Shown: positions 17,761 to 27,216, numbered from the stretch's first letter. The stretch: 64,000 nucleotides of DNA from Acidobacteriota bacterium (GCA_016191085.1 JACPPJ010000029.1:40974-104973); one strand, 5' to 3'. Numbers and translations are program-made. The notes: generated by a model not told the origin, from the sequence alone.

Positions 17761-18162
17761 TTAGGAAGCGGCCAAGGAGTGGCTGAACCGGCGCATGTAC
17801 TGGTTTTCGATTGCGCTTTGGATGATGCGATCCACTTCTTGCCGCTCGAACGGCTCGACTAGAAGATCATAGGCCCCACACTGCAGCACTTCAGCCCACA
17901 ATTGCTCGTCGCCACAGCGGGAACAAACGATCATCTCGCAAGGCGTTTTCGATTCGAGGAGGAACTGCAACAGGTCGCGCCAGGAGCCATCGGGCAATTG
18001 CTCGTCGGACAGAAGCAAATCGTAACGTGAGTGCCCTTGCAGTTTTTCTTGCGCCTCACGAAAATCAGACGCGAAATATATCTGCAGGTTCTTGCCCTCC
18101 AGAATTCTCAGAAGTTCGGACCTGCGATGAGGCGAAAGCACGACCAAAATCTTAGGCTTCAT
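17761..18162 (-). CDS. Degenerate receiver-domain protein
   Basis: A 133-residue stand-alone response-regulator receiver. Strand 1 reads ILVVLSPHR where active receivers have an acidic pair; the phosphoacceptor position is kept (LLLSDEQLPDG, Asp 53); the switch residue region is MIVCSRCGDE; and the conserved Lys before PF is replaced by Glu (VEPFERQE). Loss of the acidic pair and Lys suggests phosphorylation-independent signalling. GGAGG precedes the start. Confidence 0.8.
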   Translation of the reverse strand: MKPKILVVLSPHRRSELLRILEGKNLQIYFASDFREAQEKLQGHSRYDLLLSDEQLPDGSWRDLLQFLLESKTPCEMIVCSRCGDEQLWAEVLQCGAYDLLVEPFERQEVDRIIQSAIENQYMRRFSHSLAAS

Positions 18163-18486
18163 ACGGGGCCTCCTCGAGGAATTGGCGTCTTTAGCAATTA
18201 TGTGGGTTGCGATCGACAGGTACAGGGTTAACAGTTTATAGGGTTAATATGATCGGGAAAATATGAGTAATTACCGCAAACCAAACACCAGTGATCCAGT
18301 CAGCACGGTTGAAGCTGCCCCGGGGATGGTGAGCAGAAAGGTAGAAGTTCGACGGTGCAAGGGATGTGCTCTCCCAGGTTGCCAACCAACGACTATATTA
18401 GCCGCCCGGCGGCGACAGCGGCAATCAGGTAAACCCTGTAGGGTTCGGACCCGGTGACTACCTTCACACTTGCGTCTGAACAAGTG
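18163..18486. other. Intergenic stretch between the receiver and selenoprotein genes
   Basis: No gene is supported. Just upstream of the receiver gene the minus strand has a repeated TTAACCCT (twice within about 25 bases) which could be a regulatory site. A stretch near 18354-18390 resembles half of a tRNA-Ala but lacks the rest. Confidence 0.4.
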
Positions 18487-18723
18487 TTAGTCCGTGGACG
18501 ATTTCAGAGCATCACGAATTTCGGCATACTCTGGAAAGCGTTTGGTGGCGTGCTTCGAATAGATTTGCCGGCCATTGACGAACACCTCGAAGCGGCCGCC
18601 AGTCGAGGGCTGTAATTGAAGTGTGCTGATCTGGTGTTTGAATTCTTCCAGGAGCTTTTGCGTCAGACTGACGGCGTGCGGTTCGTAATTTCAGGTAGCG
18701 CAGTATTCGATCTTGATCGTCAC
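18487..18723 (-). CDS. SelW/Rdx-family selenoprotein with in-frame UGA (Sec) at the redox position
   Basis: A 78-residue Rdx (SelT/SelW/SelH) family protein read from GTG 18723 to TAA 18487 with one in-frame TGA (18691-18693, codon 11). It starts MTIKIEYCATU-NYEPHA, so the CxxC redox motif becomes C8-A-T-U11. The rest fits the thioredoxin-like family: SLTQKLLEEF, GGRFEVFVNGRQIYSK, KRFPEYAEIRDAL. AGGAGG lies five bases before the GTG. After the TGA, bases 18-30 form CGTCA-GTC-TGACG, a hairpin with G first in its loop, as bacterial SECIS elements require. It lies 12 bases after the upstream secreted protein gene. Standard gene callers miss it. The alternative is a nonsense mutation, less likely given where the UGA falls. 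Confidence 0.82.
18661..18673 (-). promoter_or_regulatory. bSECIS-like hairpin downstream of the UGA codon
   Basis: On the minus strand, 17 bases after the UGA, CGTCA and TGACG pair perfectly (5 bp) around a GUC loop. Spacing, small loop and a G at the first loop position agree with the bacterial SECIS consensus recognised by SelB. It lies within the coding region, as in other bacteria. Confidence 0.65.
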
Positions 18724-18734
18724 GCGGCCTCCTG

Positions 18735-19529
18735 CTAACGCGGCACAGGATCTGTGGAGGATTGTACCGCGCCGCCTATTCCACCCTCATAGTCCTGAAC
18801 TTCAACTACTTCATCTCCCTCGAAGGTGACGAACGTGACCCGCATGGGAGGCGTGCCGTAAATCCAATCCTCCTGCTCCACACCGTCTTCGGACTCTTCA
18901 CGGACTTTGCGCTGAGGCTGGCCGAGAGCGGCAATCACCATCTCGCGATCCATCCCCACTTCGGCTTTCTTTTCCTGTATGGCCTCATGGAATTTGGGAG
19001 GAATCGGACGCGACACCGCCAGAATTGGACTGCTGGGATTGAAGTCCAGTACCGGAGCCAGGTAGTTTTTAACGTCGGCGACCGTTAAGTCCTCGATTTT
19101 CTTTGGAAAGACGAGAGAAATGGACGAGCCTGTCGGGGTCTTATTACCCTGCTGGCCGATGGGCTGCGTGGTGCTTCCCATTCCGACTTCAACGTGCTCA
19201 TACCATTTTGTCTTTTTCTTCCCGCCGCCATTGATCTCGAAGACGATCTGCTTGTCCTGGATTTCCACCGCCGTAATTTGCACCAGAGTACTCGGCGCCG
19301 ATGCTGTACCAAACTGAGTGATCTCGCGTTGCAGGCTCTGCTCATCCACCTTGCCGTCCGCATTGAGTCTCAGGCCCTTCTTGCCGCGTGGCAGCGGCAC
19401 CTTCGTATTGGCATATTCGGCCGTGAGTCCCCGCACAAGCTCCATCCGCTCCTTTGGTGTCAAGCCAGAAGCGAACAGGAAAGCACCGCCCAGAAGAGCC
19501 GTGACTAGCATTACAGTACAACTACGCAT
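18735..19529 (-). CDS. Secreted protein with SmpA/OmlA-like C-terminal part, unknown function
   Basis: About 264 residues. A signal peptide (MRSCTVMLVTALLGGAFLFASG) precedes a middle domain of unknown type (LVQITAVEIQDKQIVFEINGGGKKKTKWYEHVEVGMGS). The C-terminal VGMDREMVIAALGQPQRKVREE ... EQEDWIYG resembles the SmpA/OmlA fold found in outer-membrane assembly lipoproteins. No lipobox is seen. ATG 19529 is favoured because GAGG precedes it; 19547 is an alternative. The selenoprotein gene follows after 11 bases, suggesting co-transcription and perhaps a link to redox repair in the envelope. Confidence 0.7.
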   Translation of the reverse strand: MRSCTVMLVTALLGGAFLFASGLTPKERMELVRGLTAEYANTKVPLPRGKKGLRLNADGKVDEQSLQREITQFGTASAPSTLVQITAVEIQDKQIVFEINGGGKKKTKWYEHVEVGMGSTTQPIGQQGNKTPTGSSISLVFPKKIEDLTVADVKNYLAPVLDFNPSSPILAVSRPIPPKFHEAIQEKKAEVGMDREMVIAALGQPQRKVREESEDGVEQEDWIYGTPPMRVTFVTFEGDEVVEVQDYEGGIGGAVQSSTDPVPR

Positions 19530-19656
19530 GGGTACACCGCCTCGCATCCTCGGTTCGGCGAGTCCGAGTTATTACTGTATCCATTCTAATCTCGTGGGCA
19601 AGGGCGCGGCAAGTGAGCGATTCGACAATTCAATTCTGAAAAATCCCGACGCGGGC

Positions 19657-21058
19657 CTACTTAATTGGTATTTGGACTGTGTTTCCGGGGTGAACCAATT
19701 GCGTGCCGGTAACTAGCGTCAAGCTGATCACGCCCGGCTCTCGGACGTAGGGAAGACGGACGTTCACTTGATCGACGCCGACCAAGCCAGGTGCACGGCC
19801 GGCGAAAATCACAGTGTCACGTGGAGTCGGTTTACCATCAATAAACAGTGCTGGCAGGCGTTGATTACAAGCCGACACGCGAGAGGTAGGAGCCGGGACG
19901 CCATCTTCGGGGTAGGGGAAAATACAATCTAATCCTGTCGCCCAGATGGGCACGATTTCGCCGCCGCGGGCTGGATCAGCGGCCGATACGAGCTCCCCAG
20001 TGTCGTTGTGCTGAATAATAGGCTGCCCATTTTGAACGAAGATTGCGGCGCACCTCCTCCGATCACTGGAAAATAGGTCTTCTTCACGCCGTTGTTATTG
20101 ACAATCAATGTACCGGAATTGTCCGTTATCTTGTGCGGTATCTGAAAATTGATCTGCTGCTGGTCGCCGATATTCGATACGGAGAAGATCGGTGCCGACG
20201 TTCCGAAAACAGTAGCGAAAGTTCCGTCCAGTTCGGTCGGCAGCGGAAATTCCGAAGCGGTGACTACGCCCTGAACGCTCGTAATACCCGAATCGAACAG
20301 ACTGGCAATGCCGCCGCGCCCTAGCCCGGCGTATAACTTGCCGCATTCACTAGCATCGTGGTCAATGTAAGATTTACATCCACGAAATCAGGGCCGCCCT
20401 GAACGCTCATAGAGGCACCGCTCGACGGAATGGATTCGCCGACCTCGTTGAGAAGAATTACCGGAAAACCTGCCGAGCAATACAGCCTCACGCTCTCATC
20501 TCTTGGTATTCCAGTGCTGAAGGTGTAGTTCGGCGGAGCAGAAGCAGAATCTCGAAAAATGCCAAACACCGCCAAGCCGCCTTTCAGCCTCTGAACCCCG
20601 ACCCCGATGCCAAAGCCCGACTGCATTGCATTATCACGATCGAACACGTGAAAACGCAGCACGGTTCCGGCGCTTAGCATGAATTCTAAAGTAGTGTTAT
20701 TTTCGCCGGATTGTAGAGTTATGTATCTGGACTGGCCCTTCCAACAACTGTTAATCAGGTTTCGAGCACCAGCACACAAAATGAATGTCCCGGCAGGCAG
20801 GCCGTTAACCAGAAATTGGCCGTTTTCGTCCGTTCTCGTCGAAGCGCTAATCAGGCCGGTGCAATTGAAGCCTCCACTCGGTGTCCACACGCACTTTGCT
20901 TGATGATTGTAACCAACAACGGCTCGACAAACCGGCATGCCCGTTTCCGTGACAACCACCTCTCCAAACGATGCCTGTCCTTGCTGCGACCAACAGAGCG
21001 CGCTGACGTGTAGTGAAGGATAAAGGGATAAGAGAGGATGTGGGAAGACGCCGGGCAC
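19657..21058 (-). pseudogene. Broken surface protein: carboxypeptidase-regulatory-like domain plus TIGR03437 domain
   Basis: Three consecutive leftward reading frames join into one protein. The first (21058-20321) gives a carboxypeptidase-regulatory-like beta domain (ASFGEVVVTETGMPVCRAVV ... DENGQFLVNGLPAGTFILCA) and ends NAASYTPG, where TIGR03437 begins. A one-base loss near 20325 shifts to GRGGIASLFDSGITSVQG ... TDNSGTLIVNNNGVKKTYF; a second near 20045 shifts to AIFVQNGQPIIQHNDTGELV ... VPIWATGLDCIFPYPEDGVP, ending at 19657. Each break needs one added base. Either a decayed gene or assembly errors. The start is uncertain: the 5' end lies in a hairpin (21052-21079). Confidence 0.75.
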
Positions 21059-21100
21059 GTGGCGCGAGCCGCGTGCCCGACAGACAACATTCAGGCGGAA

Positions 21101-21391
21101 CTACATTTTGGCGAGAGCTTGGTAGATATCGTCGTAGGGCTTGCCGGGAACCAGAAGTCCGAGTTCCTCTCCGACTTTCATGCCCCACGGCTGCGAGTCT
21201 TTGTAACCCACGACCGAGTGCGCCCACAGCTTGTCCCACTGTGCGAGCGCTTCGGGTTTCCGCGACACCTCGACGCGGGCTACGCGCGCGAGGTACTTAC
21301 GTTTGCCGGGTGTGAGATCGCGAATTGTCAAAACGATTTTCTTGCCTTCCTGCAGATCCTGCAAGTGTTTTACATGGCAAAGATATTCCAC
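21101..21391 (-). CDS. Small protein of unknown function downstream of ubiD-like gene
   Basis: A 96-residue soluble protein (MEYLCHVKHLQDLQEGKKIV ... KYLARVARVEVSRKPEALAQ ... YKDSQPWGMKVGEELGLLVPG). I recognise no family. It lies about 130 bases after the UbiD-type gene on the same strand and may be its partner. A ribosome binding site-like GGAG precedes the start. Confidence 0.6.
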   Translation of the reverse strand: MEYLCHVKHLQDLQEGKKIVLTIRDLTPGKRKYLARVARVEVSRKPEALAQWDKLWAHSVVGYKDSQPWGMKVGEELGLLVPGKPYDDIYQALAKM

Positions 21392-21523
21392 ACTGAACTC
21401 CTATTAGTCTGATCGTCTGTTGAGGTCATTGGCGAATAAAGCAGATTTCTCGCTTTGCTCGGAATGACATCATCGTTTTTAGAAAAGCAGGTCTCAATTT
21501 GTCCGGCAGCGGGAGCGATGATT

Positions 21524-23083
21524 CTACAGGCCGTATGCCGTCCAATTATCCAATACTTTCTTTTGGATCTCCTCCGGATACATGCAATTGAACCTGGCCT
21601 TAATGGGAACCTCGGTGGGATCCCAGGCCGGCGGGAATGATACGTCGAAAGCCGCTACAGCACCTGCGCGGCGTGGGCGCTCTTCCTGGTCGTAGCACGG
21701 GGTAAGCTGCTGCGCGCTGCCTTCCACGTACTTAATATGGGTTCCACCACGAGAGCCTTCCAATTCCTGGAAGTTGGTGGACCTCATATCGGCCCCGAGC
21801 TTTTCCTGGAAGTGGGTGTGGCTCATATCGCCCCCGAGCTTCGCAAGTCCGGAGTGGCAACGAGTCGCCCAGGCATGAATCACTTCACCCAGGTTGAAGA
21901 TATCCACGTCGTCTTCAACGACGAGAATCTTGGTCATGTAGGTTCGGTGGCCGGTCAGCGTATCAAGCACCTTCTGTGTGATCTCCTTGCCGCCCTTGGG
22001 CACGCCCACAATGCACAGGTGCACGGCGCCCTCTGACGGTACGTATACGCCGGTGACAGGCACTCCGGCACGCTCTAGACTACGACGAATAGCTACGCCG
22101 CCACCAAGAGCCGTGACGGTCGAGCTGCAATCCTTATATCCCGTGCAGTCCATCGAGAGGATGGGGTTCTTTTTGTGGCAAATGGTGTTGACCTTCATCA
22201 GGATTCCCGCGCCCATCTCACCGGAGCGATAACCCGGGTACTCGCCGTAGGGTCCTTCCATGGCGATCTTGTCGGGCAGTATCTCTCCTTCCAGCACTAC
22301 TTCGGCGTTAGCTGGGAAGGTGAGATCGCTGTCGAGACACTTGGTGATCTCGATTGGGAAGCCCGCTAGACCACCAGCGAGCATTGCCTCGTCGCGACCG
22401 ACGCGCGTGCTCGAGGTGGATGCCAGATGGCTGGACTGATCCGCGCCGATCACAATGGCCACCGGCATGGGTTTGTTCTGCGGCAAATATTTCTCCCGCA
22501 GCATTCTGCCAAGGTGGCTCGGCGCGAACGGCCAGCCTGAGAGGTACTGCGTGTTGTGCAGCATGAAACGATACGTGCCCCAGTTCATCCAGCCCGTGTC
22601 CGGGTCCTTGCTGACGACGATGCACCACGTGCCGAGATACCGTCCACCATCGCCCGCATGAATCAGCGGCGTAGCCAGTTCGGTAACGTCCACGTCTTTT
22701 CCCCGGATGATCACGTCGCGGCAAACGGCGTCTTTGACCTCCTTCGGTGGAATGGGGTTGGAGTCGCGGCGGATGTACTCGTCATAGATGTTGCGAATCG
22801 AAGCGTGAGCTGGCAGGCCCAGCGTTACCGCGGCCCTGCGCCACGTGGAGATCGGGTTGACGAAGATGCTTTGCCCGGGATAGTCCTTAATATTTTTGAA
22901 GACGATCGCGGGACCATCAATTTCGGTCATACGGCGGCTGATGGCGCCCAGTTCCAGGTCCCAATCAACCTGTTTGTCTACTATTTTTACGTCCCCGGTT
23001 TTCTGCAGGCGCTCGACAAAGCTCCGCTGATCCCTGGTGACTTCGGTCGTCTTGGTTGCGATTGCATTACCCGTAGTACTCAT
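21524..23083 (-). CDS. UbiD-family decarboxylase
   Basis: A 519-residue UbiD-type enzyme, which uses prenylated FMN to decarboxylate aromatic or alpha,beta-unsaturated acids. Recognisable blocks are GDGGRYLGTWCIVVSKDPDT, GWMNWGTYRFMLH, AEVVLEGEI, EGPYGEYPGY (with the conserved Glu) and MTKILVVEDDVDIFN. ATG 23083 was chosen because AAGGGGAG precedes it. Oddity: a 39-base tandem duplication (21764-21841) gives KLGGDMSHTHFQE-KLGADMRSTNFQE near the C-terminal third. No UbiX (prenyl-FMN synthase) gene is nearby. Substrate unknown. Confidence 0.9.
   Translation of the reverse strand: MSTTGNAIATKTTEVTRDQRSFVERLQKTGDVKIVDKQVDWDLELGAISRRMTEIDGPAIVFKNIKDYPGQSIFVNPISTWRRAAVTLGLPAHASIRNIYDEYIRRDSNPIPPKEVKDAVCRDVIIRGKDVDVTELATPLIHAGDGGRYLGTWCIVVSKDPDTGWMNWGTYRFMLHNTQYLSGWPFAPSHLGRMLREKYLPQNKPMPVAIVIGADQSSHLASTSSTRVGRDEAMLAGGLAGFPIEITKCLDSDLTFPANAEVVLEGEILPDKIAMEGPYGEYPGYRSGEMGAGILMKVNTICHKKNPILSMDCTGYKDCSSTVTALGGGVAIRRSLERAGVPVTGVYVPSEGAVHLCIVGVPKGGKEITQKVLDTLTGHRTYMTKILVVEDDVDIFNLGEVIHAWATRCHSGLAKLGGDMSHTHFQEKLGADMRSTNFQELEGSRGGTHIKYVEGSAQQLTPCYDQEERPRRAGAVAAFDVSFPPAWDPTEVPIKARFNCMYPEEIQKKVLDNWTAYGL
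21764..21841. repeat. 39-bp tandem duplication inside ubiD-like gene
   Basis: Two adjacent 39-base copies, both beginning TTCCTGGAAG and ending CCCGAGCTT, differing at a few bases. In frame, they add 13 residues to the UbiD-type protein. Confidence 0.85.
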
Positions 23084-23213
23084 TTGCTCCCCTTTTTGCC
23101 AGGTCGAATAGAATAGTTTCAGTACAGAGATGTTGAACCCCCATGAAAATATAAACACCAATTACACGTCAAAGCGCCCGTGGGTGTCAAGGTTGGGTGG
23201 CGTGTTGGTGATG

Positions 23214-23640
23214 TCAAGCTGCTTGTGTAAAAAGCCGGAGGGTGCGATTTTTCCATTGTGGGTTGTAGCGATTGAAGATGGCATAGATGATTCGATCTAC
23301 ACTTTGAGTGTTGACAAAGCAAACCATGGGTCGAGTCCGGCGGCGGACCTCGACGAAACAGCGTTCGATGACGTTGGTAGTTCGGAGTTTGCGCCATAGA
23401 TGCCTTGGAAAGTTGAAGAAGCTGAGCAGTTCCGGCAAATCTTTCTCCAACCGTCATACCATTGCCGGATACTCCGAGAGCCATCGCTTCTGGAACCATT
23501 GGAAGGCTCGATGGGCGTGCCACCCGCTCGGCGCGCGATAGATGGCCTGGGCGTCGGTCTTGACCTGATCGTAATCCCACTGGCGCACCTTCTCCATTGT
23601 GATGCAGATGGACTGGCGGGAACACGGCCGACGAGCTAAT
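23214..23640 (-). pseudogene. IS256-family (Mutator) transposase C-terminal remnant
   Basis: Leftward codons read WDYDQVKTDAQAIYRAPSGW, HAHRAFQWFQKRWLSEYPAMV, then a TGA, then RLEKDLPELLSFFNFPRHLW ... TTNVIERCFVEVRRRTRPM ... IYAIFNRYNPQWKNRTLRLF, ending TQAA and a stop. This is the C-terminal third of an IS256-type transposase with an internal nonsense codon and no N-terminal part. A short piece of the same end recurs at 36860-36934. Confidence 0.8.
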
Positions 23641-23719
23641 TAGACGAGCTAATTATTGGTTGCGCTAGTAATTGCGTTCCACGGCGGCGTGGACCACTTA
23701 GAGCAGAAAGCGGCGATGT

Positions 23720-24301
23720 ATGAGTTCTTCATCTGAGGCGATCTCAATTGTGATTGCGGACGATCACGCCCTGGTGCGCGAAAGTCTCCGTGCTTTGCTG
23801 GGCAACGAACCCGGCATCACCATTGTTGGTGATGCCGGTGACGGCCAGCAAGCCGTTTCTGTGACAACGCTGCTCAGGCCGGACATTTTACTGCTGGATA
23901 TGAACATGCCTCGCCTGAATGGAATCCAGGTACTACGCGCGTTGGAACCTCTGCGGTTACACACGCGCGTGATCATGGTAGTAGCGGCCATAGAGAAATC
24001 AGAGATACTCCAGGCTCTTGAACTCGGCGCCAGGGGAGTGATATTCAAGCATTCTCCTTCGGACGTTCTGCTGAAAAGTATTCAAATGATCAGGGCGGGG
24101 CAATTCTGGATCGGAAATGAAGCCGTGGCTGACCTGATTTCACATGTTCGCTTGATGCGGCGCGCTCCCGGAAGCCATATGAGTAGAGATTCGTTTGGCC
24201 TCACCACGCGGGAACTGGAGATCGTCGGAGCCGTCGCTGCCGGCTACAGCAACAAAAGAAATCGCGGATAAATTTTTTCTCAGTGAGCACACTGTCAAAC
24301 G
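23720..24301 (+). pseudogene. Truncated NarL/FixJ-type response regulator
   Basis: The receiver domain looks intact (IVIADDHALVRESLR, LLLDMNMPRLNG with the phosphoacceptor Asp, GVIFKHSPSD with the Lys). The LuxR-type HTH begins LTTRELEIVGAVAAGYSNK, but an extra A in an AAAA run near 24252 shifts the frame; the other frame continues EIADKFFLSEHTVKR up to 24301, where similarity ends in mid-helix. The DNA-binding domain is therefore lost and the protein would end after 183 residues. Confidence 0.8.
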
Positions 24302-24971
24302 CGGAACGCCGGTCGCCAGCGGTTCGATTGAACTTCAGGCGGCCCTGGACGAATTTTCGAATCCGACATCCTGTGCATCGCAGTCGAGTTTTTCATCCCC
24401 GGGTGGCACTGCCGTAGACGGCACAGGATCCATTGTGTTCTACCCATCCACAGCTAACGTTGGGACATTCGGATATAAGGCACACTACATTGCTGGCGGC
24501 GGCCCCACCTATGGCAACAGTTTTTCGGCCTGCTTTGATCTCACCGTGACGCCGGCCTGCTCCGGTGTGTCCATTTCGGCTGACCAAGCCACCGGCGACG
24601 GCGCGCCGGCTGCCGGCGAAACCTACACCTGGACGGTCAGGATGCGCGTTCATGCCTGCGATGCTGCAACTGGTTTAAAGGCGCAAGGCGGCGGCAATGG
24701 CTGGGCAACCACATCCGTCACCTCGTGGGACGGTAGCCTCAGCACCAAGACCAACAAGAAGAACCAAGTGTACACGTGGACCTTTGACTCGCTTGCTGCC
24801 GGAGCTCACTCTGACCTGGTTGTGACCATCACCGGGACTATAAAGCCGAATACTCCATCTGGAACTATCCTGACGCTTACAGGTCCCTGGTCCGTGGTCT
24901 ATAGTACGGATGGCGGCGTAACCTACCAGAAGTCGGAGTATGCTGGCTCGGTTACGGTGACTGTCCTCTGA
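24302..24971 (+). pseudogene. C-terminal fragment of a surface/secreted protein joined to the response regulator
   Basis: Directly after HTVKR the frame continues GTPVASGSIELQAALDEFSN ... FGYKAHYIAGGGPTYGNSFSACFDLTVTP ... YTWTVRMRVHACDAATGLKA ... SLAAGAHSDLVVTITGTI ... YAGSVTVTVL. These are Ig-like beta-rich segments of an exported protein with no signal peptide. The boundary near 24302 is a deletion or recombination joint between two unrelated genes. It is unlikely to be made or exported. Confidence 0.7.
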
Positions 24972-25066
24972 ACCATATTGGTCCCGATCTCGAAAACCCG
25001 TGGGGCGGGTCTGCCCGAGCGCCGTGACGCGCCGAGTAGTTCCTCCCCCAGGGACTCGGGCCGGAA

Positions 25067-27049
25067 TCAGCTCATCACTTCGATCTGCTTCAGAGCCTTG
25101 ATACGGTCGCGGAGTTGCGCCGCTTTTTCAAACTCAAACACCTTGGCCGCTTCACGCATTTGCGTCTCTAACCGCTTGATCAAATCGTCACGCTCATCGG
25201 CGCTCACAATCGTATCGGGATCAATATTGATTGGCGGCTCCGAATAATCGGCGCCGACTACGGCCACCAGGCTCATATCCACAGGCTTGATGATGCTCTC
25301 CGGCGTGATGTGGTTTGCCTCGTTGTATTGCAGTTGCAAACTGCGGCGGCGATCCGTTTCCGATAGCGCCCTTCGCATCGAGTCCGTCATGACGTCGCCA
25401 TATAGGATGGCTTTGCCGCGAATGTGCCGTGCCGCTCGGCCTATGGTTTGTATCAATGATCCCGAGGAGCGGAGGAATCCTTCCTTATCGGCGTCGAGGA
25501 CTGCTACCAGGGAAACCTCCGGCAGGTCGAGACCTTCGCGTAAAAGATTGATGCCGATCAGCACATCGAACTCTCCCAAACGCAGGGCCCGGAGCAGCTT
25601 GATACGCTCCAGCGTCTCTATCTCGGAGTGCAGGTACCGGCAGCGCACGCCGACCTCGGAATAATACTCCGCCAAATCTTCCGCCATTCGTTTGGTCAGA
25701 GTCGTGACCAGAACGCGCTCGCCGTTTGCGGTCCGGGCGCGAATTTCGTGCAGCAGATTATCAATCTGGCCTTTGGTGGCACGCACCTCCACCTCGGGAT
25801 CCACCAGCCCGGTGGGACGAATGATCTGCTCCACAATAACCCCGGCGGATTTCGTCAGCTCATACGGGCCGGGAGTCGCCGATACGTAAACCGCCTGATT
25901 CACCCGCTGCTCGAACTCTTCGAAGGTCAGAGGCCTGTTGTCGAGCGCGCTGGGAAGGCGAAATCCATACTCCACCAGGTTTTGCTTCCGCGTGCGGTCG
26001 CCGTGATACATGGCGTGTAGTTGCGGAATGGTCTGGTGGCTTTCATCGATGAAGAGAATGGCATCGCGTGGCAAGTAATCGAGGAGCGTGGGCGGAGGCT
26101 CGCCCGCGCGCCGGCCGGTAAAGTGCCGCGAGTAGTTCTCAATGCCGTGGCAATAGCCCACTTCGCGCATTAATTCAATGTCGAAGAGCGTCCTCTGTGA
26201 AAGGCGCTTGGATTCCATTATCTTGCCCTGCTTGTTCAGCTCTCCGGTCCACCAATCGAGTTCCTCGAGTATTTTCTTGATCGCTTCGTCACGAGTGGCG
26301 GGCGCCATCACGTAGTGCGTTTTGGGGTAGATCGGCAGCCGCTGGTAGCTCTGCTTCACCTGGCCGAAAAGCGGGTCAATGCGCGACAGCTTTTCCACCT
26401 GATCGCCCCATAACTCAATGCGGTACGCAAAGTCATCGTACGCAGGGAACAGCTCGATGACATCACCGCGCACGCGGAAGGTGCCGCGTTTGAAGTCGCG
26501 GTCGTTGCGTTCGTACTGAATCTCTACAAGGCGCTTCAGTATCTCTTGCCGGGCGATTTTTTGGCCTTTCTCCAAAAATAAGAGCATGCCGTAGTACGCC
26601 TCCGGCGAACCCAGGCCGTAGATGCAGGACACGCTGGCGACAATGACGCAGTCGCGCCGCTCGAAAAGCGAGCGTGTCGCTGACAGGCGCAGCTTGTCGA
26701 GCTCGTCGTTTACCGTGGCTTCCTTCTCGATGTAAGTGTCGGTAGAGGCGATGTACGCTTCCGGCTGGTAATAATCGTAGTAGCTGACGAAGTATTCCAC
26801 GGCGTTCGTCGGGAAGAACGACTGGAATTCGTGGTAAAGCTGCGCTGCAAGCGTCTTGTTGTGTGCAATGACCAGGGCCGGACGGTCCATAGCTTCAATC
26901 ACCTTCGCCATGGTGTACGTCTTGCCAGACCCTGTTACGCCCAGCAATACCTGGTGTTGGTCGGCATCGCGAATGCCGCGCACGAGTTGCTCGATGGCAG
27001 AAACCTGATCGCCCCGAGGCTGATAACTGCTTGCGATCCGAAATCCCAT
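25067..27049 (-). CDS. uvrB: UvrABC excinuclease subunit B
   Basis: A 660-residue UvrB. Walker A is [10 protein letters not shown] (about 37-46), the beta-hairpin that clamps DNA is [20 protein letters not shown] (about 90-108), DEATH-type [10 protein letters not shown] and helicase motif [12 protein letters not shown] are present, and the C-terminal UVR motif ([20 protein letters not shown]) binds UvrC. It carries out damage verification in nucleotide excision repair. A TATAAT-like -10 lies on the minus strand at 27088-27093. Together with imuAB-dnaE2 it makes the region rich in DNA-damage functions. Confidence 0.97.
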   Translation of the reverse strand: MGFRIASSYQPRGDQVSAIEQLVRGIRDADQHQVLLGVTGSGKTYTMAKVIEAMDRPALVIAHNKTLAAQLYHEFQSFFPTNAVEYFVSYYDYYQPEAYIASTDTYIEKEATVNDELDKLRLSATRSLFERRDCVIVASVSCIYGLGSPEAYYGMLLFLEKGQKIARQEILKRLVEIQYERNDRDFKRGTFRVRGDVIELFPAYDDFAYRIELWGDQVEKLSRIDPLFGQVKQSYQRLPIYPKTHYVMAPATRDEAIKKILEELDWWTGELNKQGKIMESKRLSQRTLFDIELMREVGYCHGIENYSRHFTGRRAGEPPPTLLDYLPRDAILFIDESHQTIPQLHAMYHGDRTRKQNLVEYGFRLPSALDNRPLTFEEFEQRVNQAVYVSATPGPYELTKSAGVIVEQIIRPTGLVDPEVEVRATKGQIDNLLHEIRARTANGERVLVTTLTKRMAEDLAEYYSEVGVRCRYLHSEIETLERIKLLRALRLGEFDVLIGINLLREGLDLPEVSLVAVLDADKEGFLRSSGSLIQTIGRAARHIRGKAILYGDVMTDSMRRALSETDRRRSLQLQYNEANHITPESIIKPVDMSLVAVVGADYSEPPINIDPDTIVSADERDDLIKRLETQMREAAKVFEFEKAAQLRDRIKALKQIEVMS

Positions 27050-27166
27050 GGTTTGCTATGCAGGGAGGAGGAAACAACACCCCCAAAATTATACCAAACT
27101 GCTCAGTGGCTTCTGTGAAACGCAGACCGGCGGGCTAATAGTCGTGGCACAGGCATTACCGAGAGT

Positions 27167-27193
27167 AAAATAGCGCCGGACGACGGCGCTATT
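27167..27193 (-). terminator. Terminator after the superoxide dismutase gene
   Basis: Perfect 9-bp stem AATAGCGCC/GGCGCTATT with a 7-base loop (27169-27193), followed on the minus strand by TTAC, adding to a T-rich end. It lies 24 bases past the sod stop codon. Confidence 0.65.
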
Positions 27194-27216
27194 CTTTAGA
27201 AAATTGAAATGGATTG

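Noticed and set aside
18354..18390. tRNA-Ala-like stretch on the minus strand (CCTGGGAGAGCACATCCCTTGCA)
   Set aside because: It resembles a D-arm and the first half of an anticodon arm, but there is no matching anticodon 3' half, T-arm or acceptor stem, so it is at most a decayed fragment.
23437..23460. In-frame TGA in the IS256-type remnant as a possible selenocysteine codon
   Set aside because: The family has no Cys or Sec at this point (Arg is expected, CGA to TGA), and the gene lacks its N-terminal part, so it is a nonsense mutation.
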